DNA of 64,000 bases, from positions 186,001-250,000 of the forward strand of contig NZ_QOVM01000002.1 in NCBI RefSeq assembly GCF_004104375.1, given 5' to 3'. The stretch is from Leeuwenhoekiella aequorea. GTDB taxonomy: Bacteria > Bacteroidota > Bacteroidia > Flavobacteriales > Flavobacteriaceae. Position numbers and translations under genes: made by a program. This document shows positions 45,101 through 54,144 of the stretch, one piece after another. The notes below the pieces were generated by a model. It searched no databases. It was not told the DNA's origin and worked only from the letters and a program-made list of their open reading frames with translations. Position 1 is the first letter of the stretch. Each line of letters starts with the position of its first letter.

Positions 45101-45714
45101 TATGCTTTTTTCATTCGTATGGGATGCGCTTTATACGCTTTGCGTTTACTTTCGGCAAGCATTTTGGCTTTAGAAACCCAGTGATCATTAAGAATTCGAT
45201 CTGGAAAAAATTGAATAAGTTCTGTAACGATTTCGATATCCCTTGAATTGAATTTGCTTATTTGATCAAAGGTAAAAATGCCAATATCATTTAATTTTTC
45301 TTCAGTATAAGGTCCTATACCTGTAATTTTTTGAAGATTATCAGCATCGCTTTCATCTGCATGACCCAGTCGGTCAAAATCAAGTTGACCATCCTTAACT
45401 GTCGATTGTGGATATGATTTAGCTCTTCTTCTTGGAGGTTTAGCTAGATTCTTAAGAGTAGCTACTTTCTTGTAAGGCTCGTCATTTACTTCTTCAATGA
45501 GTTCGTTATGTATTTGATCTTCTTCCGTACCGGTTAAGTCTAATAATTTCTGAAGCTTATTCATCTTCTTTAAGTACTTTGATTTCTGATAATAGAAAGC
45601 AAAAAAGTAACCTATCAAAAATGACGCTAGCATTAAAAAGAAAACCTCAATGTAAATCAAAGGAATTGATATCATATCTGAATTTTTCTGTATGTAAATT
45701 AAATAAGGTATCAT
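45100..45714 (-). CDS. Membrane-anchored helix-hairpin-helix protein
   Basis: The protein has 204 residues. One N-terminal helix (IPLIYIEVFFLMLASFLIGYFFAFYY, about 16-42) is followed by a charged linker with basic segment PPRRRAKSYP. The C-terminal domain (about 125-190: DADNLQKITGIGPYTEEKLNDIGIFTFDQIS, then IVTELIQFFPDRI and WVSKAKML) is a helix-hairpin-helix unit of the type predicted in 5' nuclease-like or L21-like proteins. It might tether DNA or nucleic acid at the membrane; function is unknown. Its start overlaps the OmpA-like gene's stop by 4 bp, so the two are coupled. Confidence 0.8.
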   Translation of the reverse strand: MIPYLIYIQKNSDMISIPLIYIEVFFLMLASFLIGYFFAFYYQKSKYLKKMNKLQKLLDLTGTEEDQIHNELIEEVNDEPYKKVATLKNLAKPPRRRAKSYPQSTVKDGQLDFDRLGHADESDADNLQKITGIGPYTEEKLNDIGIFTFDQISKFNSRDIEIVTELIQFFPDRILNDHWVSKAKMLAESKRKAYKAHPIRMKKA

Positions 45715-46421
45715 TCGATTACAACTTCTATTCTGTTATTCTTCTTTCTTTCAGATTCATTTGTATTTAAAACAATAGGATCACTTTCACCTTTGGAATA
45801 CGCAAAAATTTGATTTTCAGGCAATTTTAGGCGTACTAAGATATAATTTCTTACTTGAACGGCCTCTTTATAAGCTACTTTATAGTTGTCAATTTCACTT
45901 CCTACATAATCTGTGTATCCTATGACTTTTACTTTTGCCTTAGGTTTTTTCTCTAACCTTAACTTTATATAATCTAGAAAATCTTGAGACGATAAATTAT
46001 CTACAACTCTTCCGCCTATGGAGAATTCTGGATAAAATGTATAATCCACCCGACGCGAATTAGTAGATTTATTATTAATCCCAGATTGAAGCTGAGCTTC
46101 TCTCAAACGTTCCTTATCTTTTTCTAAAGCTTGTGTATTAGATTCAATATTTTTTGTGAGCGTTTCAATTAACTGTTCATTACTGCGACTTAAATTATTA
46201 TCAACAAACGAATTTATATTTGAATCTTCTAACCCTTTATTGGAAAGGGTGTTTAAAGAATCATCATCATTTAGATTTATTCCCGTACCGGCCAATTCGG
46301 TTGCAGGCGCATAGGAGCTAAAAATACTTTTTCTATTTAAAGCATCGCTTGCATTTAAAAAATAGAGACCAATGGCACTCCATCCTAAAAACACTAAAAA
46401 AGCTATCGAAAAATTTTTCAT
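45711..46421 (-). CDS. OmpA-C domain protein (peptidoglycan-binding)
   Basis: The protein has 236 residues. An N-terminal signal anchor (FSIAFLVFLGWSAIGLYFL) is followed by a low-complexity and coiled-coil segment (about 80-115), then an OmpA-C domain (about 125-236). The domain shows FYPEFSIGGRVVDNLSSQDFLDYI, KVKVIGYTDYVGSEIDNYKVAYKEAVQVRNYIL with the conserved Asp, and SERKKNNRIEVVI at the end with the conserved Arg. It probably anchors the inner membrane or envelope to peptidoglycan. It is the first gene of a pair with the HhH protein, divergent from the his leader region. Confidence 0.88.
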   Translation of the reverse strand: MKNFSIAFLVFLGWSAIGLYFLNASDALNRKSIFSSYAPATELAGTGINLNDDDSLNTLSNKGLEDSNINSFVDNNLSRSNEQLIETLTKNIESNTQALEKDKERLREAQLQSGINNKSTNSRRVDYTFYPEFSIGGRVVDNLSSQDFLDYIKLRLEKKPKAKVKVIGYTDYVGSEIDNYKVAYKEAVQVRNYILVRLKLPENQIFAYSKGESDPIVLNTNESERKKNNRIEVVIE

Positions 46422-46459
46422 ACCCTACTTTTAATCAAAAATAACACTTTAACTTAAAT

Positions 46460-46487
46460 AATATACTTTACATCTAAAAAGTATATT
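46460..46487. promoter_or_regulatory. Perfect 10-bp palindrome, possible operator
   Basis: AATATACTTT (46460-46469) and its complement AAAGTATATT (46478-46487) surround an 8-nt spacer. It lies in the intergenic region between the divergent OmpA-like gene and hisL. It could be a regulator site, a weak hairpin, or chance in AT-rich DNA. Confidence 0.35.
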
Positions 46488-46534
46488 AATAGAAGCTCAC
46501 ATTCTATTATTTTTTTATAAATTCGCTTTCACAT

Positions 46535-46591
46535 ATGAAAAGAACAGCTTTACATCATCATCATTTTTATTCACGCACTCAAGCGAGGTAA
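46535..46591 (+). CDS. hisL: His operon leader peptide with four consecutive histidines
   Basis: The 18-residue ORF reads MKRTALHHHHFYSRTQAR, with four CAT codons in a row at 46553-46564. It lies 98 bp upstream of the hisG ATG. An 11-bp terminator hairpin and an alternative antiterminator pairing follow. This is the arrangement of the his attenuator of enterobacteria, whose leader has seven His codons. Translation would sense charged tRNA-His. The ORF is too short for ordinary gene finders. The start codon has no strong Shine-Dalgarno, which is normal in this phylum. Confidence 0.85.
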   Translation: MKRTALHHHHFYSRTQAR

Positions 46592-46638
46592 AAATGTTGT
46601 GTATAGCTAAATTATAAATAACAGTAACCCGTTTGAGT
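46577..46638 (+). promoter_or_regulatory. Antiterminator pairing of the his attenuator
   Basis: ACTCAAGCG(A)GGT at 46577-46589 can pair with ACCCGTTTGAGT at 46627-46638. It forms 12 base pairs with one bulged A and one G-U pair. The left arm is inside hisL just past the His codons and covers the first base of its stop. A ribosome paused on His codons would leave the left arm free, so the antiterminator forms. A ribosome reaching the stop would cover it. The right arm is the left arm of the terminator, so the two structures exclude each other. Confidence 0.75.
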
Positions 46639-46662
46639 CATTCAAACGGGTTTTCTGTTTTT
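46626..46662 (+). terminator. His attenuator terminator hairpin
   Basis: The stem AACCCGTTTGA (46626-46636) pairs perfectly with TCAAACGGGTT (46642-46652) around a 5-nt loop, followed by T-rich TTCTGTTTTT. It lies between hisL and hisG, so it would stop transcription before the operon. Confidence 0.88.
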
Positions 46663-46689
46663 GAATGGCTCAAGCCTAACAATCAAAAA

Positions 46690-47550
46690 ATGACAAAAAA
46701 AATTCGAATTGCTATTCAAAAATCTGGTAGACTGAATGAGGAATCGCTCCAAATTCTAAAAGATTGTGGTGTCTCTATCGACAATGGTCGTGACCAATTA
46801 AAAGCTAGTGCTGCAAACTTCCCACTTGAAGTGTTTTATTTACGTAATGGGGATATTCCGCAGTATTTACGGGATGGTGTAGTTGACATTGCTATTCTAG
46901 GTGAGAATGTGCTTGTTGAAAAAGGTGAAGATATTTCTATTGCTCAGAAATTAGGATTCTCAAAATGTCGTGTTTCGCTTGCAGTGCCAAAGGGAACAAA
47001 ATATGAATCTGTAAAAGATTTTGAAGGAAAGAAAATTGCAACTTCATATCCCAATACTGTAATAAATTATCTGGAACAGTACGGAGTAAAGGCAGATTTA
47101 CACATTATTAACGGTTCCGTAGAAATAGCTCCAAACATTGGTCTTGCTGATGCGATTTGTGATATTGTTTCCAGCGGAAGCACCCTTTTTAAAAATAATT
47201 TAAAAGAAGTTGAAGTAATGCTGAAGTCTGAAGCGGTACTTGCAGTTTCTTCAAAAATAGACCTGGAACGTCAGGAAATTTTAGATAAACTCCTTTTTAG
47301 ATTTAAAGCTGTATTAAAAGGAAGAGATTATAAATATGTTCTTTTAAATGCTCCTAACGATCGTCTTGATGATATTATTAAGATGTTGCCGGGTATGAAA
47401 AGCCCTACGGTTCTTCCGCTTGCAGAAGAAGGCTGGAGCAGTGTACACTCTGTAATAGATAAGCAAGCATTTTGGGAAGTTATAGATAACCTTAAAGATG
47501 CTGGTGCACAAGGGATATTAGTTAGTGATATTGAAAAAATGGTACTTTAG
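46690..47550 (+). CDS. hisG: ATP phosphoribosyltransferase (long form)
   Basis: First step of histidine synthesis. From the ATG at 46690 it has 286 residues, the long, self-contained form that carries its own C-terminal regulatory domain (about 210-286) and so does not need HisZ. Motifs are IAIQKSGRLNEES, PLEVFYLRNGDIPQYLRDGVVDIAILGENVL and the PRPP-binding NGSVEIAPNIGLADAICDIVSSGSTL. Long-form HisG is feedback-inhibited by histidine at the C-terminal domain. An in-frame TTG at 46633 is rejected because it lies inside the terminator stem. Confidence 0.95.
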   Translation: MTKKIRIAIQKSGRLNEESLQILKDCGVSIDNGRDQLKASAANFPLEVFYLRNGDIPQYLRDGVVDIAILGENVLVEKGEDISIAQKLGFSKCRVSLAVPKGTKYESVKDFEGKKIATSYPNTVINYLEQYGVKADLHIINGSVEIAPNIGLADAICDIVSSGSTLFKNNLKEVEVMLKSEAVLAVSSKIDLERQEILDKLLFRFKAVLKGRDYKYVLLNAPNDRLDDIIKMLPGMKSPTVLPLAEEGWSSVHSVIDKQAFWEVIDNLKDAGAQGILVSDIEKMVL

Positions 47551-47573
47551 CTATCGCATTTAATTGAGGTATT

Positions 47574-48872
47574 ATGATCAAAATAGACAACCCAGATCGT
47601 TCTTCGTGGGATGAACTTTTAAAAAGACCTACGCAGACTTATGCACAAATTGAAGGCACCGTACTTGAAGTTTTTAAAGAAATACAAGCTAAAGGTGATG
47701 ATGCTGTAAATTTTTATACTCAGAAGTTCGACGGAATTCAATTAAAAAAAATACAGGTTTCAGATTCTGAAATTAACTTAGCAAATGATCGAGTAAATCT
47801 GGATCTTAAAAATGCTATAAAGCTTGCTAAGCAGAATATAGAAAAATTTCACAAAGCTCAAGTAACATCACCTATTTATGTTGAGACTAGTGAAGGTGTG
47901 AATTGCTGGCAAGAAAAGAGACCTATTCAAAAAGTAGGATTGTATATTCCCGGAGGCACAGCCCCGCTATTTTCTACGATTCTTATGCTTGCAATTCCTG
48001 CTAAAATTGCGGGATGCAAGGAAATTATATTATGCACTCCTCCAGATAAAAATGGAAATATCAATCCGGCAATTTTATTTACAGCTGCCTTATGCGGTAT
48101 AGATAAAATTTTTAAAGTAGGAGGTATTCAAGCTATAGGTGCAATGACTTTTGGTACAGAAACTATTTCTAAAGTTTACAAAATATTTGGTCCCGGAAAT
48201 CAATTTGTAACGGTCGCTAAACAAATGGCTACAAAATACAATGTAAGTATAGATATGCCTGCAGGACCATCAGAATTATTAGTTGTAGCAGATGATACAG
48301 CAGAACCCTCTTTTGTTGCCTCAGATCTTTTAAGTCAGGCAGAGCACGGCGCAGATAGCCAGGTAATTCTGGTTTCTACTTCAAAAGAATTAATTTATTC
48401 GGTAGAACGTGAAATAGAATCGCAATTAGCCGTGCTACCTCGGAAAAAATTAGCAGAACAAGCAATTGCCAACAGCAAACTCATTTTTGTCGAAGATCAC
48501 AAAACTGCATTGGAGTTAATTGATGAATATGGTCCTGAGCATTTTATTGTTGCTACAAATGACAATGATTATTATGTAGAAAATATAGCTAACGCAGGTT
48601 CCGTTTTTATTGGGAATTATACTCCTGAATCTGCAGGAGACTACGCCTCCGGAACAAATCATACCTTGCCTACAAATGGATATGCGAAGCAGTATAGCGG
48701 AGTGAACCTCGACAGTTTTATGAAAAGTATGACTTTTCAAGAATTAACTCCTCAAGGTATCCAAAATATAGGTACCCAAATTGAACTTATGGCTGTGGCA
48801 GAAGGATTACAAGCACACAAAAATGCAGTAACCTTACGTCTTAACAAATTAAAACAAAATCCGAATGCATAA
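47574..48872 (+). CDS. hisD: Histidinol dehydrogenase
   Basis: Catalyses the last two steps, histidinol to histidine, with NAD and zinc. It has 432 residues, normal length. Signature stretches are VGLYIPGGTAPLFSTILMLAIPAKIAGCKEI, GGIQAIGAMTFGT, KIFGPGNQFVTVAKQ, DMPAGPSELLVVAD, LLSQAEHGADSQVILVS (metal His) and YGPEHFIVATN (catalytic Glu-His). The end overlaps hisC by 8 bp. Confidence 0.97.
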   Translation: MIKIDNPDRSSWDELLKRPTQTYAQIEGTVLEVFKEIQAKGDDAVNFYTQKFDGIQLKKIQVSDSEINLANDRVNLDLKNAIKLAKQNIEKFHKAQVTSPIYVETSEGVNCWQEKRPIQKVGLYIPGGTAPLFSTILMLAIPAKIAGCKEIILCTPPDKNGNINPAILFTAALCGIDKIFKVGGIQAIGAMTFGTETISKVYKIFGPGNQFVTVAKQMATKYNVSIDMPAGPSELLVVADDTAEPSFVASDLLSQAEHGADSQVILVSTSKELIYSVEREIESQLAVLPRKKLAEQAIANSKLIFVEDHKTALELIDEYGPEHFIVATNDNDYYVENIANAGSVFIGNYTPESAGDYASGTNHTLPTNGYAKQYSGVNLDSFMKSMTFQELTPQGIQNIGTQIELMAVAEGLQAHKNAVTLRLNKLKQNPNA

Positions 48873-49917
48873 TCAAACATTCTACTTAGAAAAATTGGTT
48901 CGTGATAACGTGGCTAAGCTTAAGCCTTATTCCTCTGCACGAGATGAGTTTAAAGATTTTCACGAGGATATGGTATTTTTAGATGCCAACGAAAATCCTT
49001 ATAATACCGGTGTTAATAGATATCCAGATCCACAGCAAGTTACTTTAAAACAACATTTATCATCTGTAAAACGCGTTCCTGTAGATCAGATTTTATTAGG
49101 TAATGGTAGTGATGAAGTTCTTGATTTGTTGTTTAGAGCCTTCTGCGAACCTAATGTAGATAATGTGGTTACACTTCCACCTACTTATGGTATGTATGCT
49201 GTTCTTGCTGCTACTAATGCTATTGCTAATAGAGAAGTTTTATTATCTAAAGATTTTCAGCCAGATGTAAATTCTATTCTGGATCAGGTAGATCATCAAA
49301 CGAAAATGATTTTCTTATGCTCACCAAACAATCCAACTGCGAATAGTTTTGAAGCAGCGTCTATAACCTATTTGCTGGAAAATTTTAAAGGTTTAGTGGT
49401 TGTTGATGAAGCCTATATTGATTTTTCGGCTGCGGAAAGTTGGTCTACTCAATTACATAATTATCCTAATCTTGTAATTATTCAAACCTTGTCTAAAGCA
49501 TATGGTTTAGCAGGAATACGATTGGGAATTTGTTATGCTTCCGCTGAAATAATAGGTGTACTTAATAAAATTAAGCCTCCTTATAATGTAAATGAATTAA
49601 CGCAGAAACGAGCTCTTGAACGTATTCTTAATTATGAATCAGTAGCAAGTGAGATTAATTCAATATTAAAGCAAAGAGATGCTTTATCTAAAGTTTTACT
49701 TGAAGTGAATTATGTAAATAAAGTTTATCCTTCAGAAGCCAACTTTATTTTGGCTCGGGTTGATGATGCTAATAAAAGATACAATCAATTACTTGAGAAA
49801 GGAATCGTAGTGCGTAATAGAAGTAGTCAAGCTTTATGTGAGAATACATTGCGATTTACTGTAGGGACAACTGAGGAAAATGAAAAACTAATTGCAGTTT
49901 TAAAAGAGCTGGCATAA
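48865..49917 (+). CDS. hisC: Histidinol-phosphate aminotransferase
   Basis: PLP-dependent transamination of imidazole-acetol phosphate. It has 350 residues, normal length. Motifs are FLDANENPYN, ILLGNGSDEVLDLLFRAFCEP, VVDEAYIDFSA, the PLP lysine in TLSKAYGLAGIRLGICYAS, and VRNRSSQALCENTLRFTVGT. It starts within the last codons of hisD and is followed by hisB after 9 bp, so coupling is likely along the operon. Confidence 0.96.
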   Translation: MHNQTFYLEKLVRDNVAKLKPYSSARDEFKDFHEDMVFLDANENPYNTGVNRYPDPQQVTLKQHLSSVKRVPVDQILLGNGSDEVLDLLFRAFCEPNVDNVVTLPPTYGMYAVLAATNAIANREVLLSKDFQPDVNSILDQVDHQTKMIFLCSPNNPTANSFEAASITYLLENFKGLVVVDEAYIDFSAAESWSTQLHNYPNLVIIQTLSKAYGLAGIRLGICYASAEIIGVLNKIKPPYNVNELTQKRALERILNYESVASEINSILKQRDALSKVLLEVNYVNKVYPSEANFILARVDDANKRYNQLLEKGIVVRNRSSQALCENTLRFTVGTTEENEKLIAVLKELA

Positions 49918-49926
49918 ACGTATTTA

Positions 49927-51084
49927 ATGAAATCTAATCAAAATAATATAGGTCGAAAAGTGCTTTTTATAGATCGGGACGGTACCTTGATTAAAGAAAC
50001 TGTCGACGAGCAAATAGACGCATTTGAGAAAATGATATTTTATCCTAAAGCATTTACATATATGAGTAAAATTGCACAGGAACTCGATTATGAATTGGTA
50101 ATGATTACAAATCAAGACGGTTTGGGTACAGATTCGTTTCCAGAAGATACCTTCTGGCCAGTGCATAATTTTATAATGAAATCTTTTGAGAATGAAGGTG
50201 TTGTTTTTGATGCTGTTTATCTAGATCGCACATTTCCTCATGAAAATGCAGTTACTCGTAAACCAGGGACCGGTTTACTTACCAGCTACTTCTCTGATAA
50301 ATATGATCTTGAAAACAGCTATGTAATAGGAGATCGCCTTACCGACATTGAGTTGGCAAAAAATTTAGGTGCTAAGGGAATTTTTATAAATGACAATACC
50401 GAGTTAGGTACTGGTGAAACTACAGTAGATCGAAGCGAGCTAGATTCTATAATTGCTTTAGAAAGCAATGACTGGCAAAAAATATATGAATTTTTAAAGC
50501 TGGAGGCACGCACTGCATCTATAGTAAGGAAAACTAATGAAACCGACATTAAAATTGAACTTAATCTAGATGGGACCGGTAAGAGTGATATAAAAACAGG
50601 GTTAGCTTTTTTTGATCATATGCTCGATCAATTAGCGAGGCACGGTTCTATGGATCTCAATATATATGTCAACGGGGATCTTGAGGTAGATGAACATCAC
50701 ACGATAGAAGATACGGCTATTGCGTTAGGTGAAGTTTTTGCAATGGCTTTAGGCAATAAATTAGGAATAGAGCGCTATGGTTTTTGCTTGCCTATGGATG
50801 ACTGTCTGGCGCAGGTTGCTATAGATTTTGGAGGTCGTAATTGGTTAGTATGGGAAGCAGATTTTAAACGTGAGAAAATAGGAGAAATGCCTACAGAAAT
50901 GTTTTACCATTTCTTTAAATCATTTACAGATGGTGCTCGTGCAAATCTTAATATTAAAGCTGAAGGTGTAAATGAGCATCATAAAATAGAAGCGATTTTT
51001 AAGGCTTTTGCTAAAGCGATAAAGGTAGCAGTGAAGCGAGATTCAGAAAAAATGATACTGCCTAGTACTAAGGGGATGCTATAA
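49927..51084 (+). CDS. hisB: Bifunctional histidinol-phosphatase / imidazoleglycerol-phosphate dehydratase
   Basis: The protein has 385 residues. The N-terminal HAD phosphatase (about 1-165) has nucleophile/acid pair Asp16/Asp18 in [25 protein letters not shown] and [17 protein letters not shown]. The C-terminal IGP dehydratase (about 195-385) shows [28 protein letters not shown] and [16 protein letters not shown]. The HAD half lacks the Cys residues that bind zinc in E. coli (there CPH...CDC); here the loop reads [16 protein letters not shown]. The fusion order is the same as in E. coli. Confidence 0.95.
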   Translation: MKSNQNNIGRKVLFIDRDGTLIKETVDEQIDAFEKMIFYPKAFTYMSKIAQELDYELVMITNQDGLGTDSFPEDTFWPVHNFIMKSFENEGVVFDAVYLDRTFPHENAVTRKPGTGLLTSYFSDKYDLENSYVIGDRLTDIELAKNLGAKGIFINDNTELGTGETTVDRSELDSIIALESNDWQKIYEFLKLEARTASIVRKTNETDIKIELNLDGTGKSDIKTGLAFFDHMLDQLARHGSMDLNIYVNGDLEVDEHHTIEDTAIALGEVFAMALGNKLGIERYGFCLPMDDCLAQVAIDFGGRNWLVWEADFKREKIGEMPTEMFYHFFKSFTDGARANLNIKAEGVNEHHKIEAIFKAFAKAIKVAVKRDSEKMILPSTKGML

Positions 51085-51119
51085 AATTTTAGCTATACCA
51101 AGATGATAAAAAGAATACA

Positions 51120-51701
51120 ATGAAATTAGTTATTATTAATTACGGAGCAGGTAATATACAGAGTATAAAATTTGCTTTTAAACGGCTGGGCGTTGATGCA
51201 GTTTTATCTGATGATGCTGAAGAGATTAAAGCTGCTGATAAAGTGATATTTCCGGGAGTAGGAGAGGCTAGTAGCGCTATGGCAAAATTGCGAGATACCG
51301 GTCTAGATAAACTTATTCCGACTTTAACGCAACCGGTTTTAGGTATTTGTCTGGGTATGCAGTTAATGTGTAAGCATTCAACTGAAGGAGATACTACAGG
51401 CTTAGGAATATTTGATGTATCTGTTACGAAATTTTCTAACAGCGTTAAAGTTCCGCAAATAGGTTGGAATGAAGTATCAAATTTAAATAGTCCATTATTT
51501 GAGGGAATTCCTGAGAATTCGCATATGTATCTGGTACATAGTTTTTATGCTCCTAAATGTGAGGAGTTGATAGCAGAAACAATGTATGATGTGAAGTATG
51601 CTTCGGCTTTACAAAAAGACAATTTTTATGGCGTTCAATTTCACCCAGAAAAATCAGGATTAGTTGGTGAACAGGTTTTGAAGAATTTCCTACAAATGTA
51701 A
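51120..51701 (+). CDS. hisH: Imidazole glycerol phosphate synthase, glutaminase subunit
   Basis: The glutamine amidotransferase partner of HisF has 193 residues. Motifs are INYGAGNIQSIKFAFKRLG, PGVGEASSAM, the nucleophile in VLGICLGMQLMCKHS, VPQIGWNEV and the His-Glu of FYGVQFHPEKSG. It delivers ammonia to HisF for the ring-closing step. A 270-bp gap follows before hisA. Confidence 0.95.
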   Translation: MKLVIINYGAGNIQSIKFAFKRLGVDAVLSDDAEEIKAADKVIFPGVGEASSAMAKLRDTGLDKLIPTLTQPVLGICLGMQLMCKHSTEGDTTGLGIFDVSVTKFSNSVKVPQIGWNEVSNLNSPLFEGIPENSHMYLVHSFYAPKCEELIAETMYDVKYASALQKDNFYGVQFHPEKSGLVGEQVLKNFLQM

Positions 51702-51971
51702 ATCGGTGAAACGAACTTAAAAAGTAGTAGACGACTTAAAAGTTAGAACAAACCCTTTTAAATTGACTGTTGGAATCTCTGTTCTAATCTTTTTAAACCA
51801 GAATATATAAAATGGGTGTTTTGTTTTAATGAATCTTACTTTTGGTTAGAATTTTACAAGAAGCTTCAGAATTATTTATAATTACTGTAGACTCAATCAA
51901 TACAATGATGAAAACTAAATAGGAAAACTAGTAAAATCGAATTTCGTTTTTTTTAATTTTTACTTTATACA
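51702..51971 (+). other. Non-coding gap inside the his operon with a possible hairpin
   Basis: No credible ORF is found; only short fragments occur (six or fewer codons). An 8-bp inverted repeat (TTAGAACA at 51743-51750 and TGTTCTAA at 51780-51787) is followed by a TCTTTTT tract and could be an internal terminator or processing site. The rest is AT-rich with no promoter I can assert. Confidence 0.5.
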
Positions 51972-52694
51972 ATGAGAATAATTCCGGCAATTGATATTAT
52001 AGATGGTAAGTGTGTACGACTATCTAAAGGCGATTACAATACCAAAAAAATCTATAATGAAAATCCGTTAGAGGTGGCTAAGCAGTTTGAAGCACACGGT
52101 ATTCAATATTTGCATCTCGTAGACCTTGACGGGGCAAAAAGCAAACACATTGTAAATCATCATATACTTGAGCAAATTGCGACCCATACTAAGTTAAAAA
52201 TTGATTTTGGAGGCGGTTTAAAAACCGATGATGACTTACGTATTGCATTTGAGAGTGGCGCACAGCAGATTACAGGTGGTAGTATAGCTGTGAAAGATCG
52301 GGAGACCTTCATCAATTGGCTCTCAAAATTTGGTAGTGATAAGATTATTCTTGGTGCAGATGCGATGAATGAAAAAGTTGCAGTAAGCGGATGGTTAGAA
52401 GAGTCTAAAGAAGAATTAATACCATTTATAAAAGGGTATCAAAAAGAAGGAATTTCCTATGTTATTTGCACAGATATAAGTAAAGATGGTATGCTTGAAG
52501 GACCTTCTTTTGATTTATATAAGCGTATTTTAGAAGAAACTGAAAATTTAAAACTTATCGCCTCAGGTGGGATTTCTGAATTTGACGAACTGCCGAAACT
52601 TGCCGAAATGGGTTGTGAAGGAACCATCATAGGTAAAGCTATATATGAGGGTAGAATATCTATGAAACAACTGGAATCATTTATTCTCGGTTAA
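51972..52694 (+). CDS. hisA: ProFAR isomerase
   Basis: Amadori isomerisation step of histidine synthesis. It has 240 residues, the normal (beta/alpha)8 length. Key features are [20 protein letters not shown] with the first catalytic Asp near residue 8, [29 protein letters not shown], the second catalytic Asp in [15 protein letters not shown] and [12 protein letters not shown]. HisA and HisF come from one ancestor by duplication, visible in the two half-barrel phosphate sites. Confidence 0.96.
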   Translation: MRIIPAIDIIDGKCVRLSKGDYNTKKIYNENPLEVAKQFEAHGIQYLHLVDLDGAKSKHIVNHHILEQIATHTKLKIDFGGGLKTDDDLRIAFESGAQQITGGSIAVKDRETFINWLSKFGSDKIILGADAMNEKVAVSGWLEESKEELIPFIKGYQKEGISYVICTDISKDGMLEGPSFDLYKRILEETENLKLIASGGISEFDELPKLAEMGCEGTIIGKAIYEGRISMKQLESFILG

Positions 52695-52748
52695 TAGTAC
52701 ATACTGAAAAAATAAAATTTCGCTTTCGCGGAATACTAAAAAAGAAGA

Positions 52749-53504
52749 ATGCTTACAAAACGAATAATACCTTGTTTAGATATTAAAAATGGAAGAACTG
52801 TTAAAGGTGTAAATTTTATTGATTTACGCGATGCAGGGGATCCGGTCGAACTTGCAGCAAAATATGCTGAAACCGGTGCAGACGAATTGGTTTTTCTTGA
52901 TATTTCGGCAACAGAAGAACGTCGTAAAACTTTAGCAGATTTGGTTTTGCGTGTTGCTGAGAAAATTAATATTCCCTTTACAGTAGGTGGTGGTATATCT
53001 TCTGTAGAGGATGTAGATATTCTACTTCAAAACGGGGCAGATAAAGTTTCTATTAACTCTTCCGCAGTTAAAAATCCGAAGTTAATCAATGAGCTTGCTG
53101 CAAAGTTTGGTTCGCAATGTGTTGTTGTTGCAATTGATGCAAAGCAGATAAATGGTAAGTGGACAGTACATCTGGTAGGTGGTAAAGTGCCAACAGATTT
53201 AGATCTTTTTGAGTGGGCACAAGAAGTTGAATCTCGCGGTGCCGGGGAAATTCTATTCACCTCAATGGATCATGATGGCACAAAAGCAGGTTTCGCAGAT
53301 GAGGCACTTGCACGATTGAGTGAATTATTAAATATACCGGTTATTGCATCTGGCGGAGCGGGAACTATGCAGCATTTTACAGATACTTTTACCAGCGGTA
53401 AGGCTGATGCAGCATTAGCAGCGAGTGTATTTCATTTTCACGAAATTGATATTCCACTATTAAAATTAGAATTAAAAAGTAAAAATATACCTATTCGATT
53501 GTAA
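52749..53504 (+). CDS. hisF: Imidazole glycerol phosphate synthase, cyclase subunit
   Basis: It has 251 residues. Motifs are [19 protein letters not shown] with the catalytic Asp (about 11), [28 protein letters not shown] and the second catalytic Asp in [13 protein letters not shown], with [10 protein letters not shown] for phosphate binding. Works with HisH to make IGP and AICAR. It is 54 bp downstream of hisA. Confidence 0.97.
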   Translation: MLTKRIIPCLDIKNGRTVKGVNFIDLRDAGDPVELAAKYAETGADELVFLDISATEERRKTLADLVLRVAEKINIPFTVGGGISSVEDVDILLQNGADKVSINSSAVKNPKLINELAAKFGSQCVVVAIDAKQINGKWTVHLVGGKVPTDLDLFEWAQEVESRGAGEILFTSMDHDGTKAGFADEALARLSELLNIPVIASGGAGTMQHFTDTFTSGKADAALAASVFHFHEIDIPLLKLELKSKNIPIRL

Positions 53505-53550
53505 ATTCTTAGGAAATACCATGCGATTAATAGGACAAAATTAAAAGAGA

Positions 53551-54144
53551 ATGAAAATTACATATGACGAGAAAGGTCTCGTTCCTGCTATAATTCAAGA
53601 TGCTAAAACGAAAACCGTTTTAATGTTAGGTTATATGAACGAGGAAGCATATCTCAAAACTAATGAGACAAAAAAAGTTACATTTTATAGTCGTAGTAAA
53701 CAACGTTTATGGACAAAAGGAGAGGAAAGTGGAAACTTTTTAAACCTTGTATCCATAAAAAATGATTGTGACAGTGATTCCTTACTTATAGCAGTAAATC
53801 CTCAAGGACCAACGTGCCATAAAGGGACAGATAATTGCTGGGGAGATACTAATACACAAGATTTTGGTTTTTTTAGCGACTTAGAAACTACAATAGCCGA
53901 TAGACAAGCTAATCAAGAAAATGAGAAGAGTTATGTGGCAGATTTGTTCCGAAAAGGAATAAATAAAATTGCACAAAAAGTAGGAGAGGAAGCTGTTGAA
54001 GTCGTAATTGAAGCTAAGGATGAAAACGATGATTTGTTCTTAAATGAAAGTGCAGATTTGCTTTTTCATTATTTAATACTTCTTAAGGCAAAAGGTTTTG
54101 GTCTTCAAGATATTGAGCAAGTTTTAATAAACCGGAAAAAATAA
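53551..54144 (+). CDS. hisIE: Bifunctional phosphoribosyl-AMP cyclohydrolase / phosphoribosyl-ATP pyrophosphohydrolase
   Basis: The 197-residue fusion holds HisI at about 1-110 (VLMLGYMNEEAYLKTNETKKVTFYSRSKQRLWTKGEESG and the metal-binding DCDSDSLLI, GPTCHKGTDNCW cysteines) and HisE at about 115-195 (YVADLFRKGINKIAQKVGEEAVEVVIEAKDEN and ADLLFHYLILLKAKG). Steps two and three of the pathway. It is the last gene of the operon and a bidirectional terminator follows at once. Confidence 0.96.
   Translation: MKITYDEKGLVPAIIQDAKTKTVLMLGYMNEEAYLKTNETKKVTFYSRSKQRLWTKGEESGNFLNLVSIKNDCDSDSLLIAVNPQGPTCHKGTDNCWGDTNTQDFGFFSDLETTIADRQANQENEKSYVADLFRKGINKIAQKVGEEAVEVVIEAKDENDDLFLNESADLLFHYLILLKAKGFGLQDIEQVLINRKK

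Noticed and set aside
46633-46689. TTG-started N-terminal extension of hisG
   Set aside because: The TTG lies inside the stem of the attenuator terminator. The family's N-terminus begins at the ATG at 46690.
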